From Colwellia sp. 20A7 (GTDB lineage Bacteria > Pseudomonadota > Gammaproteobacteria > Enterobacterales > Alteromonadaceae): a stretch of 64,000 nucleotides of DNA. The position numbers were made by a program, and so were the translations under genes. Location: contig NZ_CP047130.1 in the NCBI RefSeq assembly GCF_009832865.1, positions 992,001-1,056,000 on the forward strand. Reading direction: 5' to 3'. Positions within the stretch are counted from its first letter, which is position 1, and the number at the start of each line of letters is the position of its first letter. Under the pieces are notes generated by a model. The model made no database searches and was not told the DNA's origin. It saw nothing but the letters and a program-made list of their open reading frames with translations. Below are positions 36,112 to 46,219 of the stretch, in pieces.

Positions 36112-37438
36112 AATATTGGTTGTGGAAGATGATGCTGGTTTACGCGAAGCATTGATTGATACTATTACTTTAGCTAATTATCAGTGTATTGAAGCCGACT
36201 CAGCTGAAAGTGCTTTGCTTTTACTAAAAAATCACAGTGTTGATATTGTTATTAGTGATGTACAAATGGGTGGAATGTCAGGGCTTTCTTTATTAAAAAA
36301 CATTAAAAATAATCACCCTAACTTACCTGTATTATTAATGACAGCCTACGGCACTATTGATGATGCCGTTGAAGCAATGAAACACGGTGCTTGTAATTAT
36401 ATTGCTAAACCTTTTTCGCCAGAAGTGTTATTAAATATGATAAGTCAGTACATACCATTATCAGAAGTTGATAAAAACACGCCGATAGTAGCGGATAAAA
36501 GTAGTATAGCGTTATTGAGTTTAGCGCGTAAGGTGGCAACAACAGAGGCATCGGTTATGGTGCTTGGCCCTAGTGGCTCAGGTAAGGAAGTGTTAGCGCA
36601 ATATGTGCATAATAATTCACCTCGAGCACAACAGCCTTTTATTGCCATTAACTGTGCTGCAATTCCTGAAAATATGCTAGAAGCCACTTTATTTGGTTAC
36701 GAGAAAGGCGCTTTTACCGGAGCGATTCAAGCGTGTCCCGGTAAATTTGAGCAGGCTCAAGGAGGCACAATTTTACTTGATGAAATCACTGAGATGGATT
36801 TAGGGTTACAAGCTAAAATTTTACGTGTATTGCAAGAGCGTGAAGTAGAACGTTTAGGTGGCAGAAAAACGATAAAATTAGATGTACGCGTTATTGCAAC
36901 GAGCAATCGTAATCTTAAAGACTCTGTAAAGCAGGGCGACTTTAGAGAAGATTTATACTACCGTTTAAATGTTTTTCCATTAACTTGGCTACCTTTAGCA
37001 CAACGACCTGATGATATAATACCGTTGGCGCAACATATGGTGGTGAGTTATTGCCAAAAAAATGGTGAACAAGTTGTTGAATTTACTACTGCGGCTCGAA
37101 GTAAGTTAAATGCTTATAGTTGGCCGGGTAATGTGCGAGAACTTGATAATGTAATCCAAAGAGCATTAATTTTACAAAGTAATCAAGTTATCGATGCAAG
37201 TGATTTAATGATTGAAAATTTTGAAACAGCGAGTGTAAATGAAGTTGATAATACTATTGCACCCGATGATAAATTAGGTAGTGAATTAAAGCTGCAAGAA
37301 AATCAAATAATTTTAGATACCTTACAAGCTTGTCATGGTAGTAGAAAAGAAGTTGCCGAACGTTTAGGCATTAGCCCGCGAACACTGCGTTATAAAATTG
37401 CCAAAATGCGTGATTCAGGTATAAACATCCCCGCGTAA
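36098..37438 (+). CDS. flrC: Flagellar response regulator FlrC
   Basis: Sigma-54 activator of middle flagellar genes. 446 residues. Receiver domain with phospho-acceptor Asp54 in VISDVQMGGMSG; AAA+ domain with GPSGSGKE, GAFTGA and GGTILLDEITE; C-terminal Fis-type HTH (SRKEVAERLGISPRTLRYKIAKM). The ATG at 36098 has CAGGAGAAG upstream and starts inside the end of flrB, so the two are translationally coupled. Probable targets are the sigma-54 operons on both sides. Confidence 0.94.
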   Translation: MSHHKILVVEDDAGLREALIDTITLANYQCIEADSAESALLLLKNHSVDIVISDVQMGGMSGLSLLKNIKNNHPNLPVLLMTAYGTIDDAVEAMKHGACNYIAKPFSPEVLLNMISQYIPLSEVDKNTPIVADKSSIALLSLARKVATTEASVMVLGPSGSGKEVLAQYVHNNSPRAQQPFIAINCAAIPENMLEATLFGYEKGAFTGAIQACPGKFEQAQGGTILLDEITEMDLGLQAKILRVLQEREVERLGGRKTIKLDVRVIATSNRNLKDSVKQGDFREDLYYRLNVFPLTWLPLAQRPDDIIPLAQHMVVSYCQKNGEQVVEFTTAARSKLNAYSWPGNVRELDNVIQRALILQSNQVIDASDLMIENFETASVNEVDNTIAPDDKLGSELKLQENQIILDTLQACHGSRKEVAERLGISPRTLRYKIAKMRDSGINIPA

Positions 37439-37597
37439 ATTCAGTTTTAATCTTTCAATGTCAGTTGTTAATTTAGACAACTGACATTATTTTGTCTTCA
37501 ATACCTATCACTTTTAATCATTAGATGTTTTTATAACTATTTGTTTTAATTTACTTTATGGTTATATGCGCTACTACATTTTTAATTTCTATTCAAT

Positions 37598-37613
37598 TGG
37601 CACCATGCTTGCA
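37598..37613 (+). promoter_or_regulatory. Sigma-54 promoter for fliEFGHIJ
   Basis: TGGCACCATGCTTGCA matches the sigma-54 consensus at all key positions, with GG-N10-GC spacing. Confidence 0.9.
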
Positions 37614-37648
37614 GAATCACTAGTTATATATAATTTTTATTGCGTTAT

Positions 37649-37662
37649 AGCAAAAAATTGAC
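37649..37662. promoter_or_regulatory. FleQ-box-like element in the fliE leader
   Basis: AGCAAAAAATTGAC matches the 3' eight bases of the FleQ consensus exactly (AAATTGAC) and 10 of 13 overall. It is downstream of the predicted start, where FleQ/FlrC-type activators are known to bind in related bacteria. Confidence 0.4.
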
Positions 37663-37677
37663 ACAAGTGAGACTCCT

Positions 37678-38040
37678 ATGGACATAAGCACTAATTCTTT
37701 ATTCGCACAAATGCAAAGTATGTCATTACAAGCGTCTGGTAATAAAATTCCAGCTGTTGGTGGCGATATGGAAGGTATACCAGGTGTTAACTCTGCAGGG
37801 AAGGTCAATTCATCAAGTAATGATTTTGGCAACTTACTCACTGACGCATTAAAAACAGTTCATGAACTACAGCAAGATACTGGTGCTAAAAAAATGGCTT
37901 TTGAAATGGGCGATCGCAGCGTGACATTAGGTGATGTGATGATTGCATCGTCAAAGTCTGGTATAGCCCTAGATGCCACTGTTCAGGTACGTAATAAGTT
38001 TGTTGAAGCTTATAAAGAAATTATGAGCATGCCAGTGTAA
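37678..38040 (+). CDS. fliE: MS-ring/rod junction protein FliE
   Basis: Joins the MS ring to the rod. 120 residues. The C-terminal two thirds have the family pattern DFGNLLTDALKTVHELQQ and VTLGDVMIASSKSGIALDATVQVRNKFVEAYKEIMSMPV. First gene of the fliE operon, 64 bases after the sigma-54 site. fliF lies 142 bases downstream. Confidence 0.95.
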   Translation: MDISTNSLFAQMQSMSLQASGNKIPAVGGDMEGIPGVNSAGKVNSSSNDFGNLLTDALKTVHELQQDTGAKKMAFEMGDRSVTLGDVMIASSKSGIALDATVQVRNKFVEAYKEIMSMPV

Positions 38041-38182
38041 TTTAAGCGAATTAAATAACCAATAGCGGCGTTGCTTTCAATCGCAATAGGCCAGCTATTA
38101 CTCATTCAAGCGCCTTGCTCTTGATGATTTACTCTCACTTAAATGTGAGTATGAAAAATAAAGTAGTAAGCGGAGAAGTAAA

Positions 38183-39928
38183 GTGGCTGAAACAAATTCA
38201 ATAGTAGCAACAGATAACAATAGTTCAATGATTGCCAATGATTATGGTGATGATAGTGCTATTGAAGAAAAAAAATCAGGCTTTGCCGCTGCTTTAGGTG
38301 ATGCAGACACGTTACGTCAAATAACCTTAGTAGTGGCGTTATCTATCTGTTTAGCTATTTCTGTGTTTGTAATTATTCTTGCGAATGAACCTGAATATCG
38401 CTTTTTAGCCAAACAACCTACAGAACAACTGATTAAAACAATGGATTTTCTTGATGCCAGTAAAGTTGATTACCGTCAAGAAAATAACACTCTGTCAGTA
38501 CCAAGCGATGAATACCAAACCATAAAATTATTATTAGCCCGCGAAGGTTTATCAGCTGAAGCGACAGAAGGCGAAGATATGGTAATGCAAGATATGGGGT
38601 TTGGTGTTAGTCAGCGTGTCGAGCAAGAACGTTTAAAGTATGGTCGAGAACAGCGAATTGCTAAAACCATTGAAGAATTACAAAGTGTTTCTCGTGCAAG
38701 GGTATTACTTGCCATTCCAAAAGAAAATATTTTTGCCCGTCGTGAGAAAAACCCTTCAGCGACAATAGTACTAACTTTACAGCGCGGACGTTTACTTTCG
38801 GCTGAAGAAGTTGATGCTGTTGTTGATATTGTTGCTTCATCAGTTCAAGGCATGAGTCCAAATCGTGTTACGGTAACGGACCAAAATGGGCGTTTATTAA
38901 ATTCAGGCAGTCAAAATTCAGTGTCTGCTCGTTCGCGTAATGAATTAGATATTGAACAAAAGCGTGAACAGGAATATATGGATAAAATTTCTAATATACT
39001 CATTCCTGTTGTTGGCTTAGGTAATTACACTGCGCAAGTTGATGTAACCATGGACTTTACTAATGTAGAAGAAACAGCTCGTCGTTATAATTCTGATTTA
39101 CCTGCACTTCGTAGTGAAATGAAAGTTGAAGATAGTACTATTGGTGGTCTATTAGGTGGCATACCTGGTGCTTTAACTAATCAACCACCACTTGAATCGA
39201 GTATTCCTGAAGATGCACAAGGTCAACAAACAAAGTCAACGCCAACTAGAAAGCATAGTGAATCAACTAAAAACTATGAGCTTGATGAAGCGATTAGTCA
39301 TACGAAACAGCAAACAGGTGTTGTACGTAGAATTAGTGTTTCTGTCGCACTTGATTATGTTGATGGCATAGCTCCTCCAATTGACCCTGAAGCCGAAGGA
39401 ACACCAGCAGTCGCAGTTGCTAAAGTACCAAGAAATGTAGCTGAAATTGCCTCGATTCGACGTTTATTGCAAGGAAGCATTGGTTTTGATTTACAAAGAG
39501 GAGACGTTTTAGAAGTTATTACGATTCCTTTTAATCGCATTGATCTTGGCGCAACTGACGTGATACCAATGTGGGAACAGCTGTGGTTTTTGAAATTATC
39601 AAAGCTGTTGATGGCCGCATTAGTGATTATAGTTTTAATTATGGCTGTTGTTCGCCCAATGTTGAAACGCTTAATTTATCCTGATAGTTCACCAGATGAT
39701 TACGGTGATAAATCACTTGATGGTCATATAGATCTTGGTGATGAAACCATGGATATGCTAACGTCAGACTTTGATGCAGGCAATGTTGGTTTTGCGGCTG
39801 ATGGTAGCTTACAATTACCAGACCTTCATCGTGATGAAGATATATTAAAAGCGGTTCGAGCGTTAGTTGCTAATGAGCCTGAATTGTCGTCGCAAGTAGT
39901 TAAAAGTTGGTTAACCGAAGATGAGTGA
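38183..39928 (+). CDS. fliF: MS-ring protein FliF
   Basis: Forms the MS ring in the inner membrane, the base on which the motor is built. 581 residues. First membrane segment at about 52-70 (ITLVVALSICLAISVFVIIL), ring-building domains (DVDYRQ-type region, RVLLAIPKENIFAR, PNRVTVTDQNGRLL), second membrane segment at about 473-491. The cytoplasmic FliG-binding tail ends ALVANEPELSSQVVKSWLTEDE. GTG start with GGAGA upstream. Overlaps fliG by 8 bases. Confidence 0.96.
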   Translation: MAETNSIVATDNNSSMIANDYGDDSAIEEKKSGFAAALGDADTLRQITLVVALSICLAISVFVIILANEPEYRFLAKQPTEQLIKTMDFLDASKVDYRQENNTLSVPSDEYQTIKLLLAREGLSAEATEGEDMVMQDMGFGVSQRVEQERLKYGREQRIAKTIEELQSVSRARVLLAIPKENIFARREKNPSATIVLTLQRGRLLSAEEVDAVVDIVASSVQGMSPNRVTVTDQNGRLLNSGSQNSVSARSRNELDIEQKREQEYMDKISNILIPVVGLGNYTAQVDVTMDFTNVEETARRYNSDLPALRSEMKVEDSTIGGLLGGIPGALTNQPPLESSIPEDAQGQQTKSTPTRKHSESTKNYELDEAISHTKQQTGVVRRISVSVALDYVDGIAPPIDPEAEGTPAVAVAKVPRNVAEIASIRRLLQGSIGFDLQRGDVLEVITIPFNRIDLGATDVIPMWEQLWFLKLSKLLMAALVIIVLIMAVVRPMLKRLIYPDSSPDDYGDKSLDGHIDLGDETMDMLTSDFDAGNVGFAADGSLQLPDLHRDEDILKAVRALVANEPELSSQVVKSWLTEDE

Positions 39929-40976
39929 TGAATTAAGCGTAGGCGGAGAACTTACCGCAACAAAACCAAGTTTTGATATTAATAAGTTAGAAGGTAGCGA
40001 GAAGGCTGCTATTCTTTTGTTAAGCTTATCTGAAGAAGATGCAGCTCAAATATTGAAACATCTAGAGCCTAAACAAGTACAGCAAGTAGGTACTGTTATG
40101 GCCGCAATGGAAGATTTCACCCAAGAGAAAATCACCGCAGTACATAAACAATTTATTCATGATATTCAAAACTTCTCTACTATTGGTTTTCAAAGTGAAG
40201 ATTTTGTTCGTAAAGCTTTAACTGCTGCTTTAGGTGAAGATAAAGCTGGTAACCTGATTGATCAGATTATTATGGGCGGAGCATCCAAAGGTTTAGATTC
40301 TTTAAAATGGATGGACTCTAAGCAAGTTGCTAATATTATTCGAAATGAACATCCCCAAATTCAAACGATCGTGCTTTCATATTTAGCACCTGAACAATCA
40401 GCTGAAATCATGAGTCAGTTTACCGACAAAGTTCGTTTAGATTTAATGATGCGTATTGCTAATTTAGAAGAAGTACAACCTGCTGCTCTTCAAGAATTAA
40501 ATGAAATTATGGAAAAACAATTTGCAGGCCAAGCGGGTGCTCAGGCAGCTAAAATGGGTGGCTTGAAAGCAGCTGCAGATATAATGAACTATCTTGATAC
40601 GAATGTTGAAGGCACACTGATGGATTCGATGCGAGAAAACGACGAAGAAATGAGTCAACAAATCCAAGACCTAATGTTTGTATTTGAAAATCTATCAGAT
40701 GTTGATGATAGAGGTATGCAAGCAATCTTGCGAGAAGTTGAACAAGACGCACTAATGAAAGCTATTAAAGGTGCTGATGAAGCACTCAGAGAGAAATTCC
40801 TTAGCAATATGTCAAAACGTGCGGCTGAAATGCTAGTCGATGATCTTGATGCAATGGGTCCTGTACGTATTAGTGAAGTAGAAGTTGCACAAAAAGAAAT
40901 TCTTGCTGTTGCCCGTCGATTATCTGACGCTGGTGAAATTATGCTTGGCGGCGGCGGCGGTGATGAGTTTTTATAA
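39921..40976 (+). CDS. fliG: Motor switch protein FliG
   Basis: Rotor subunit that contacts the stators and sets the direction of torque. 351 residues. N-domain for FliF binding (GSEKAAILLLSLSEEDAAQILKHLEPKQVQQ), middle domain with the EHPQ motif (RNEHPQIQTIVLSYL), and C-terminal torque helix with charged residues (DDRGMQAILREVEQDALMKAIKGADEALREKFLSNMSKRA). Its start overlaps the fliF end. Confidence 0.96.
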   Translation: MSDELSVGGELTATKPSFDINKLEGSEKAAILLLSLSEEDAAQILKHLEPKQVQQVGTVMAAMEDFTQEKITAVHKQFIHDIQNFSTIGFQSEDFVRKALTAALGEDKAGNLIDQIIMGGASKGLDSLKWMDSKQVANIIRNEHPQIQTIVLSYLAPEQSAEIMSQFTDKVRLDLMMRIANLEEVQPAALQELNEIMEKQFAGQAGAQAAKMGGLKAAADIMNYLDTNVEGTLMDSMRENDEEMSQQIQDLMFVFENLSDVDDRGMQAILREVEQDALMKAIKGADEALREKFLSNMSKRAAEMLVDDLDAMGPVRISEVEVAQKEILAVARRLSDAGEIMLGGGGGDEFL

Positions 40977-41076
40977 TCTTCATTGATGATAGTAGAATAT
41001 TTATTTGTTATTTAGGCTTTATACTTTTTTTTACTTCGTATTTGCCTGACAAGTTAACCCCAGCTTTGAGAAAGAT

Positions 41077-41862
41077 ATGAATAAAATATCAACACGCATT
41101 ATAAAAGCAAAAGAATCAGAAGAATTAGATGTTTGGTCTTATCCAAATGTTCAAGCAGAAGTTATTGAAAATCAAGAAGGCCATACTAATGCTTTAGGAA
41201 AAAAGAGTACTTGGCGATTTGAGCCGCCTGAAGAAGAAATTGTCGAGCCTGATCCGCTTACTGCAGAAGAAATTGAAGAAATAAGACAAGCTGCGCATGA
41301 TGAAGGTTTTGGTCAAGGTAAAGAAGAGGGCTTTGCCAAAGGATATGAAGAAGGTAAAGCGCAAGGTATTGAAGAAGGTACTGTGCAAGGTATTGAAGAG
41401 GGCACAGAGCAAGGGTTAACTCAAGGTAAAGAAACAATTGAAACCTTGAGTGAAAATTGGAAAAGCTTAATTGAACAATTAGATAAACCTTTAGCGAGTG
41501 TTGAAAAAAATGTAGAAGAACAACTTTTAAATTTAGTTGTGCAACTAACTGAAGCCGTTGTTTTACAAGAAGCTAAAACTAATCCTGATATTTTGATGGC
41601 CGCCATCAATGCAGGTATCAAATCATTGCCTAGCAATGAATCTACAACACAAATATACTTAAATCCTGAAGACATTAAACGCGTAGAACAGCAGTTTGGC
41701 GCACCTCACATTAAAGAAAGTGGTTGGAAATTACTACCCGCTCCGCAATTAAGTGTTGGAAGTTGCCAAATAGAAAATAGCACCTCTAATATCGATTTAC
41801 AGATGAAGTCTCGTTTAAAGCAAGTATTGGAATCTTTCTTGCAAGATGCATTACATCAATAA
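41077..41862 (+). CDS. fliH: Flagellar export apparatus protein FliH
   Basis: Peripheral stalk-like regulator of the FliI ATPase. 261 residues. A glycine-repeat helix typical of FliH spans about residues 73-115 (GFGQGKEEGFAKGYEEGKAQ and onward). The C-terminal FliI-binding domain has LLNLVVQLTEAVVLQEAKTNP and IYLNPEDIKRVEQ. It begins 100 bases after fliG. Confidence 0.93.
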   Translation: MNKISTRIIKAKESEELDVWSYPNVQAEVIENQEGHTNALGKKSTWRFEPPEEEIVEPDPLTAEEIEEIRQAAHDEGFGQGKEEGFAKGYEEGKAQGIEEGTVQGIEEGTEQGLTQGKETIETLSENWKSLIEQLDKPLASVEKNVEEQLLNLVVQLTEAVVLQEAKTNPDILMAAINAGIKSLPSNESTTQIYLNPEDIKRVEQQFGAPHIKESGWKLLPAPQLSVGSCQIENSTSNIDLQMKSRLKQVLESFLQDALHQ

Positions 41863-41923
41863 TTTTTTGACTAATTGAGCGTGAATTAACTTACGCTTTT
41901 ATCTCGTGTACAAAGGGTAAGAA

Positions 41924-43276
41924 ATGGTCGATAGCCAACGCATCAGTGACAGATTAAAAAACAGCCAAAAATTTATACACCCATTTAAAGAGCCCGTTGC
42001 CGGTCGCTTAGTACGTGTTGTTGGTTTAACTTTAGAGGCTGTTGGTGTTAAAGCACACATTGGTAGCCAATGCTTAGTAGAAACCGCACATGGTGATTTG
42101 TTAGCCGAAGTGGTTGGTTTTGCGCAAGAAATTACTTATCTTATGCCAGAAGAGAGTCTGCGTGGTGTGTTGCCCGGCGCTAGAGTACTTCCAATATCAT
42201 CTAAAATGCACCTGCCTTTGTCAATGAATTTACTTGGACGAGTGATTAATGGCATAGGTAAACCGCTTGATGGCAAAGGCCCTATTAGTAACGATGAAGA
42301 TTACAAACTAAATACCAGCCCTATTAATCCTTTATCACGTCGAGCCATTACTGAACCACTTGATGTTGGTGTACGATCAATTAATAGCTTTATTACCGTT
42401 GGTAAAGGCCAACGTATGGGACTATTTGCAGGGTCAGGCGTCGGTAAAAGTGTATTAATGGGGATGATGACACGAGGAACAACTGCTGACGTTATTGTTG
42501 TTGGTTTAGTTGGTGAGCGTGGACGAGAAGTAAAAGAATTTATTGAAGAAATTTTAGGTGAAGAAGGGCGAGCTCGTTCGGTTGTTGTCGCTGCACCTGC
42601 TGATAATTCTCCTTTAATGCGGTTAAAGGGCTGTGAAACAGCGGTACAAATAAGTGAATACTTTCGTGATCAAGGTTTAGATGTTTTATTACTGTTAGAT
42701 TCATTAACTCGATATGCACAAGCACAACGAGAAATAGCGTTAGCGGTAGGTGAACCTCCTGCAACCAAAGGGTATCCACCCTCCGTTTTTTCAAAATTAC
42801 CACAGCTTGTTGAACGTGCGGGTAATGGTGGTGAAGGGCAAGGATCAATTACGGCTTTTTATACCGTATTAACGGAAGGTGATGATCTACAAGATCCTAT
42901 CGCTGATGCTTCTCGTGCTATTTTAGATGGTCATATTGTTTTGTCACGTGATCTTGCTGACGCAGGACATTATCCTGCAATTGATATTGAAGGGTCGATT
43001 TCTCGTGTCATGCCGATGGTTACCAGCATGGAGCATCAAACTCTGGCTCGTCAACTGAAGCAAATTTATTCTCTGTATCAACAAAACAAAGATTTGATTG
43101 CTATTGGTGCTTACACTAAAGGAAATGATCCTAGAATTGATCAAGCGATTAATGTTCAGCCCGTTATTAACTTTTTTTTACAGCAGCAGATTCAAGAAGT
43201 AATACCCTTTGAACAAAGCGTACAGCAATTACAAGAAATAATAGCCGCAGCTACGGCTAATGCTAAACGTAATTAA
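41924..43276 (+). CDS. fliI: Flagellar export ATPase FliI
   Basis: Hexameric ATPase related to the F1 beta subunit; primes substrates for export. 450 residues. Walker A AGSGVGKS at 169-176, the [15 protein letters not shown] segment, Walker B region [46 protein letters not shown] precedes the ATG. fliJ follows 153 bases later. Confidence 0.96.
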   Translation: MVDSQRISDRLKNSQKFIHPFKEPVAGRLVRVVGLTLEAVGVKAHIGSQCLVETAHGDLLAEVVGFAQEITYLMPEESLRGVLPGARVLPISSKMHLPLSMNLLGRVINGIGKPLDGKGPISNDEDYKLNTSPINPLSRRAITEPLDVGVRSINSFITVGKGQRMGLFAGSGVGKSVLMGMMTRGTTADVIVVGLVGERGREVKEFIEEILGEEGRARSVVVAAPADNSPLMRLKGCETAVQISEYFRDQGLDVLLLLDSLTRYAQAQREIALAVGEPPATKGYPPSVFSKLPQLVERAGNGGEGQGSITAFYTVLTEGDDLQDPIADASRAILDGHIVLSRDLADAGHYPAIDIEGSISRVMPMVTSMEHQTLARQLKQIYSLYQQNKDLIAIGAYTKGNDPRIDQAINVQPVINFFLQQQIQEVIPFEQSVQQLQEIIAAATANAKRN

Positions 43277-43429
43277 AAAAATTAATGTTGAAAAGCTAAT
43301 GTTGAAAAATAGTATTGTTAAAAACACAGTTTTGAAAAACTAATTGAGCGTAGTAATCGGCAGTAGTAAATGTGCAAGTGTAGCGGCCGAATTATCTCAA
43401 ACATGCTAATAGTTTAAGGAAAACATATT

Positions 43430-43885
43430 ATGGCCAAAAATAATAATAAACAGTTACTCACGCTGCTCAAGTTTGAGCAAAGTAAAGTCGAGAAGGCTGA
43501 GAATGCGTTGCGTAGTGCTGAAAATGATTATCAGCAAAACTTAACTCGTTTACAAAGTGTGTCTGATTATCGATTAGAGTATATGTCACGATTGAGTGAA
43601 CGAACCGCGCTTGGCTTGGATAGTGCGACTTACAATCACTATCATGCTTTTATTAATAAGCTCGATAATGCTGCAGAACAAGTAAGAATTGCTATGAATC
43701 AGGCTAAAGCGTTAGTTGAACAAAGTAAGGCGCTGTGGATCAAACAAAGACAAAAAGTACAGGCTGTTGAGATGCTTACAGATAAGCGCAATGCGGCGTT
43801 AATGAAGATTGAAAGTAAAAAAGAACAAGGTATGTTTGATGAAATTTCGACTCAGCAATTCTTACGTCGAAAATCTAGTCACTAA
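43430..43885 (+). CDS. fliJ: Flagellar export protein FliJ
   Basis: Coiled-coil protein that links FliI to FlhA and recycles chaperones. 151 residues, two long charged helices (LLTLLKFEQSKVEKAENALRSAENDYQQNLTRLQ and the VEQSKALWIKQRQKVQAVEML region), ending QFLRRKSSH. Last gene of the fliE operon; an AT-rich palindrome follows. Confidence 0.9.
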   Translation: MAKNNNKQLLTLLKFEQSKVEKAENALRSAENDYQQNLTRLQSVSDYRLEYMSRLSERTALGLDSATYNHYHAFINKLDNAAEQVRIAMNQAKALVEQSKALWIKQRQKVQAVEMLTDKRNAALMKIESKKEQGMFDEISTQQFLRRKSSH

Positions 43886-43924
43886 TCGAGTTGAATATGT
43901 TTAAGTGATCGCTCGAATGACGAG

Positions 43925-43945
43925 GATTATTTTAATAAAATAATC
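43925..43945. terminator. AT-rich palindrome after fliJ
   Basis: A perfect 10-base inverted repeat GATTATTTTA/TAAAATAATC with a single central base, then CTTTCTTT. It may be a weak terminator, or an activator site 41 bases upstream of the fliK promoter. Confidence 0.4.
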
Positions 43946-43985
43946 TTTCTTTATATTTACTCGTTATAGTTATTTAAAAGCTAAC

Positions 43986-44001
43986 TGGAATGATTATTGC
44001 T
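43986..44001 (+). promoter_or_regulatory. Sigma-54 promoter for fliKLMNOPQR-flhB
   Basis: TGGAATGATTATTGCT has GG-N10-GC spacing with a perfect TTGC at -12 and partial -24 (TGGAAT). It lies at the start of an operon known to be sigma-54-dependent in Vibrio. Confidence 0.65.
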
Positions 44002-44075
44002 TTATTTTAATATATCAGGAAATATTTTCCTTCATTTATAATTTAGTTATATTCATTTTGACAATTGGGGCTATT

Positions 44076-46088
44076 ATGCAACAACTCAATGTTTTATCCA
44101 TGAAAGTATCACAAAGTATCGAAAATAAAGGCGATTCAGATGCTTTAATTTCCGCTCCACCAAAGGATAAATTTTCTCAGCATATAGACCTACAGCTCTC
44201 TAAAATTAAGAAGCATACAGAGTCTGAAAACAATCCTCCTAATGATGGAATCGTCTCTAATGAAGAAGCTTCTTCGAAAACGAGTAAGCCAGCTATTGAG
44301 CAAAAAAATATAAACAGGGATGATAAAGTCCAAGATAGATCCGAATATTATCAAGCTGTAGTTGATGACGCTGATTCGGCAACAAATGTGCAAGAAGTTG
44401 CCGCTATAGGCAAACAAGATGAACCTGATACAAATATAGTTAATGCTGATGATAAACAAATTATCGATGAATCAGAATTACTCATGACTTTTTTGACCAA
44501 AGTAGATCAAACGCTAGTGACTAATGCTTCCTCCGATAAATTTTCACCTTCAGTAGTGAATATAGGTGAAATATCTGATGAGCAGAAAGCAAAGGTTGAA
44601 GCGAAATTATTATTGAAATCAAGTGATTTAGTTGCTGATTTGTCAAGTGTTGCTAAGGCGGTTACCTCAACAGCAGATGTGTCGTCAGATGATATTCCAA
44701 AACAAGAAAAAGTGATTAATTCATTAATTTCTTCGTCAAAAAGTGCAGACATTATTAAAGGATCCAACACTAAAGAAACGAATATTGATAATCAGGTAAG
44801 TAGTAAATTATCAATTGATGGTGAAAGTTCAACAGTTGAAGAGTTGGTTGCTGACAAATTACTTAGTAAGGATAGTACTAATAATCTAGGAAGCGATTTA
44901 GCGAAATTAGCTGAAAAAAATGTTGTCACTAATAATAAAGCGATAGATCAAGCAGGAATAAGTCCAAATGGCGAAAATAAAAATACTCAGAAATTAGTTG
45001 ATACTGCCATAGAAAGCCAAGGCACAAAGCAAGCTGAAACTGATAACCAAAGTGATAAGCTTCAACAAAATATCGTGACGACAAGTAAAGAAGCTAATGC
45101 GAGTAACACAAGCTTACCGACAAAAGAAATATTAGGGACTTCAACTGAAGTAGAGTCAAAAATTAATGAAAAGCTTGAAAAGTTAATTAAAGCAGACAAT
45201 GGGATTAACGTCCAAAAAAGTGATTTAGCTATTGCTGAAGCTGATATTGCTGCTGATAGTGCTAAAACTCAAAGCACGACAATTAAAAATAACGATAATC
45301 TAACTTCTCCAGTCATCAATAAAAATGTAGCAACAAATAATTCAGAGCAAACCTTGGTTGAACCTGATACGGAAGAAAATACTACGGCTGAATCTGAAGA
45401 GGAATTAAGTGCTCGGTCGACTGATAAACTTCTTGAGCAAAATAAAGCATTAGATACTGATGGTAATAAGGGAGTTAATGATAAAAAAAATCCGGCAGGA
45501 GATATTGCCGCTCCAACCAACAGTAGTAACTTTATTGGTGAAGCGAGTAGAGCAACACAAGATGCTTATGACAGAATGGACCAACAATCATCTGACGTTG
45601 CTTCTTTAACTGGAAGTGCTGAAGTTTCACAAAGCCAAAAAACTAACACTCAATTGCATCAAGAAACTATTTCAATTTTTAGACGAGATTTTGCCGAAGC
45701 AGTAAAAGATAAAGTGATGTTAATTATTTCACAAAAATTACAGCAATTCGATATTACACTCGACCCGCCAGAGTTAGGTAATGTGCAAGTAAGGGTTAAT
45801 TTGCAAGGAGAGCAAGCAACTGTAAATTTTGTGGTTCAAAATCAACAAGCTAAAGAAGCGTTTGAGCAGAATATGCATAAGTTAAGAGATTTGTTAGCTG
45901 ATCAAGGTGTTGATGTTGGGGACGCGAATGTTGAACAACAATCTCAGCAATCAGACTCAGAAGGAAATACTGAGAGTAACCAACGTAATTTCTCGCAAAA
46001 TACTGCTGATGCAAGTGATGTCATAGAACACAGTTTGTCAGCAAGAATGTCTGATCCTTCAACTAAAGTTATCGATTACTATGCATAA
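44076..46088 (+). CDS. fliK: Hook-length control protein FliK
   Basis: Secreted molecular ruler that ends hook growth by acting on FlhB. 670 residues, much longer than the roughly 400 of Salmonella. Residues 1-520 are low-complexity, Ser/Asn/Asp/Lys-rich and probably disordered. The C-terminal Flg_hook domain (about 540-635) is conserved: LQQFDITLDPPELGNVQVRVNLQGEQATVNFVV and AKEAFEQNMHKLRDLLADQGV. I start at the ATG at 44076, preceded by GGGG, rather than a TTG six codons earlier. First gene after the sigma-54 site. Confidence 0.9.
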   Translation: MQQLNVLSMKVSQSIENKGDSDALISAPPKDKFSQHIDLQLSKIKKHTESENNPPNDGIVSNEEASSKTSKPAIEQKNINRDDKVQDRSEYYQAVVDDADSATNVQEVAAIGKQDEPDTNIVNADDKQIIDESELLMTFLTKVDQTLVTNASSDKFSPSVVNIGEISDEQKAKVEAKLLLKSSDLVADLSSVAKAVTSTADVSSDDIPKQEKVINSLISSSKSADIIKGSNTKETNIDNQVSSKLSIDGESSTVEELVADKLLSKDSTNNLGSDLAKLAEKNVVTNNKAIDQAGISPNGENKNTQKLVDTAIESQGTKQAETDNQSDKLQQNIVTTSKEANASNTSLPTKEILGTSTEVESKINEKLEKLIKADNGINVQKSDLAIAEADIAADSAKTQSTTIKNNDNLTSPVINKNVATNNSEQTLVEPDTEENTTAESEEELSARSTDKLLEQNKALDTDGNKGVNDKKNPAGDIAAPTNSSNFIGEASRATQDAYDRMDQQSSDVASLTGSAEVSQSQKTNTQLHQETISIFRRDFAEAVKDKVMLIISQKLQQFDITLDPPELGNVQVRVNLQGEQATVNFVVQNQQAKEAFEQNMHKLRDLLADQGVDVGDANVEQQSQQSDSEGNTESNQRNFSQNTADASDVIEHSLSARMSDPSTKVIDYYA

Positions 46089-46219
46089 ATAAAGCTATAT
46101 GAATAGAATTGCAGATAAATTAGGCTAAATATCACTAAGTTGGCGAAAACACATTGGCTAGAGTACTATTCAAGGATATAGTTTACTAATATTTACTAAT
46201 AAAGAGCTAAAGGTAATTT

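Noticed and set aside
38090..38160. Small inverted repeat CTCAC/GTGAG between fliE and fliF
   Set aside because: Only five base pairs with no T run; too weak for a terminator or operator call.
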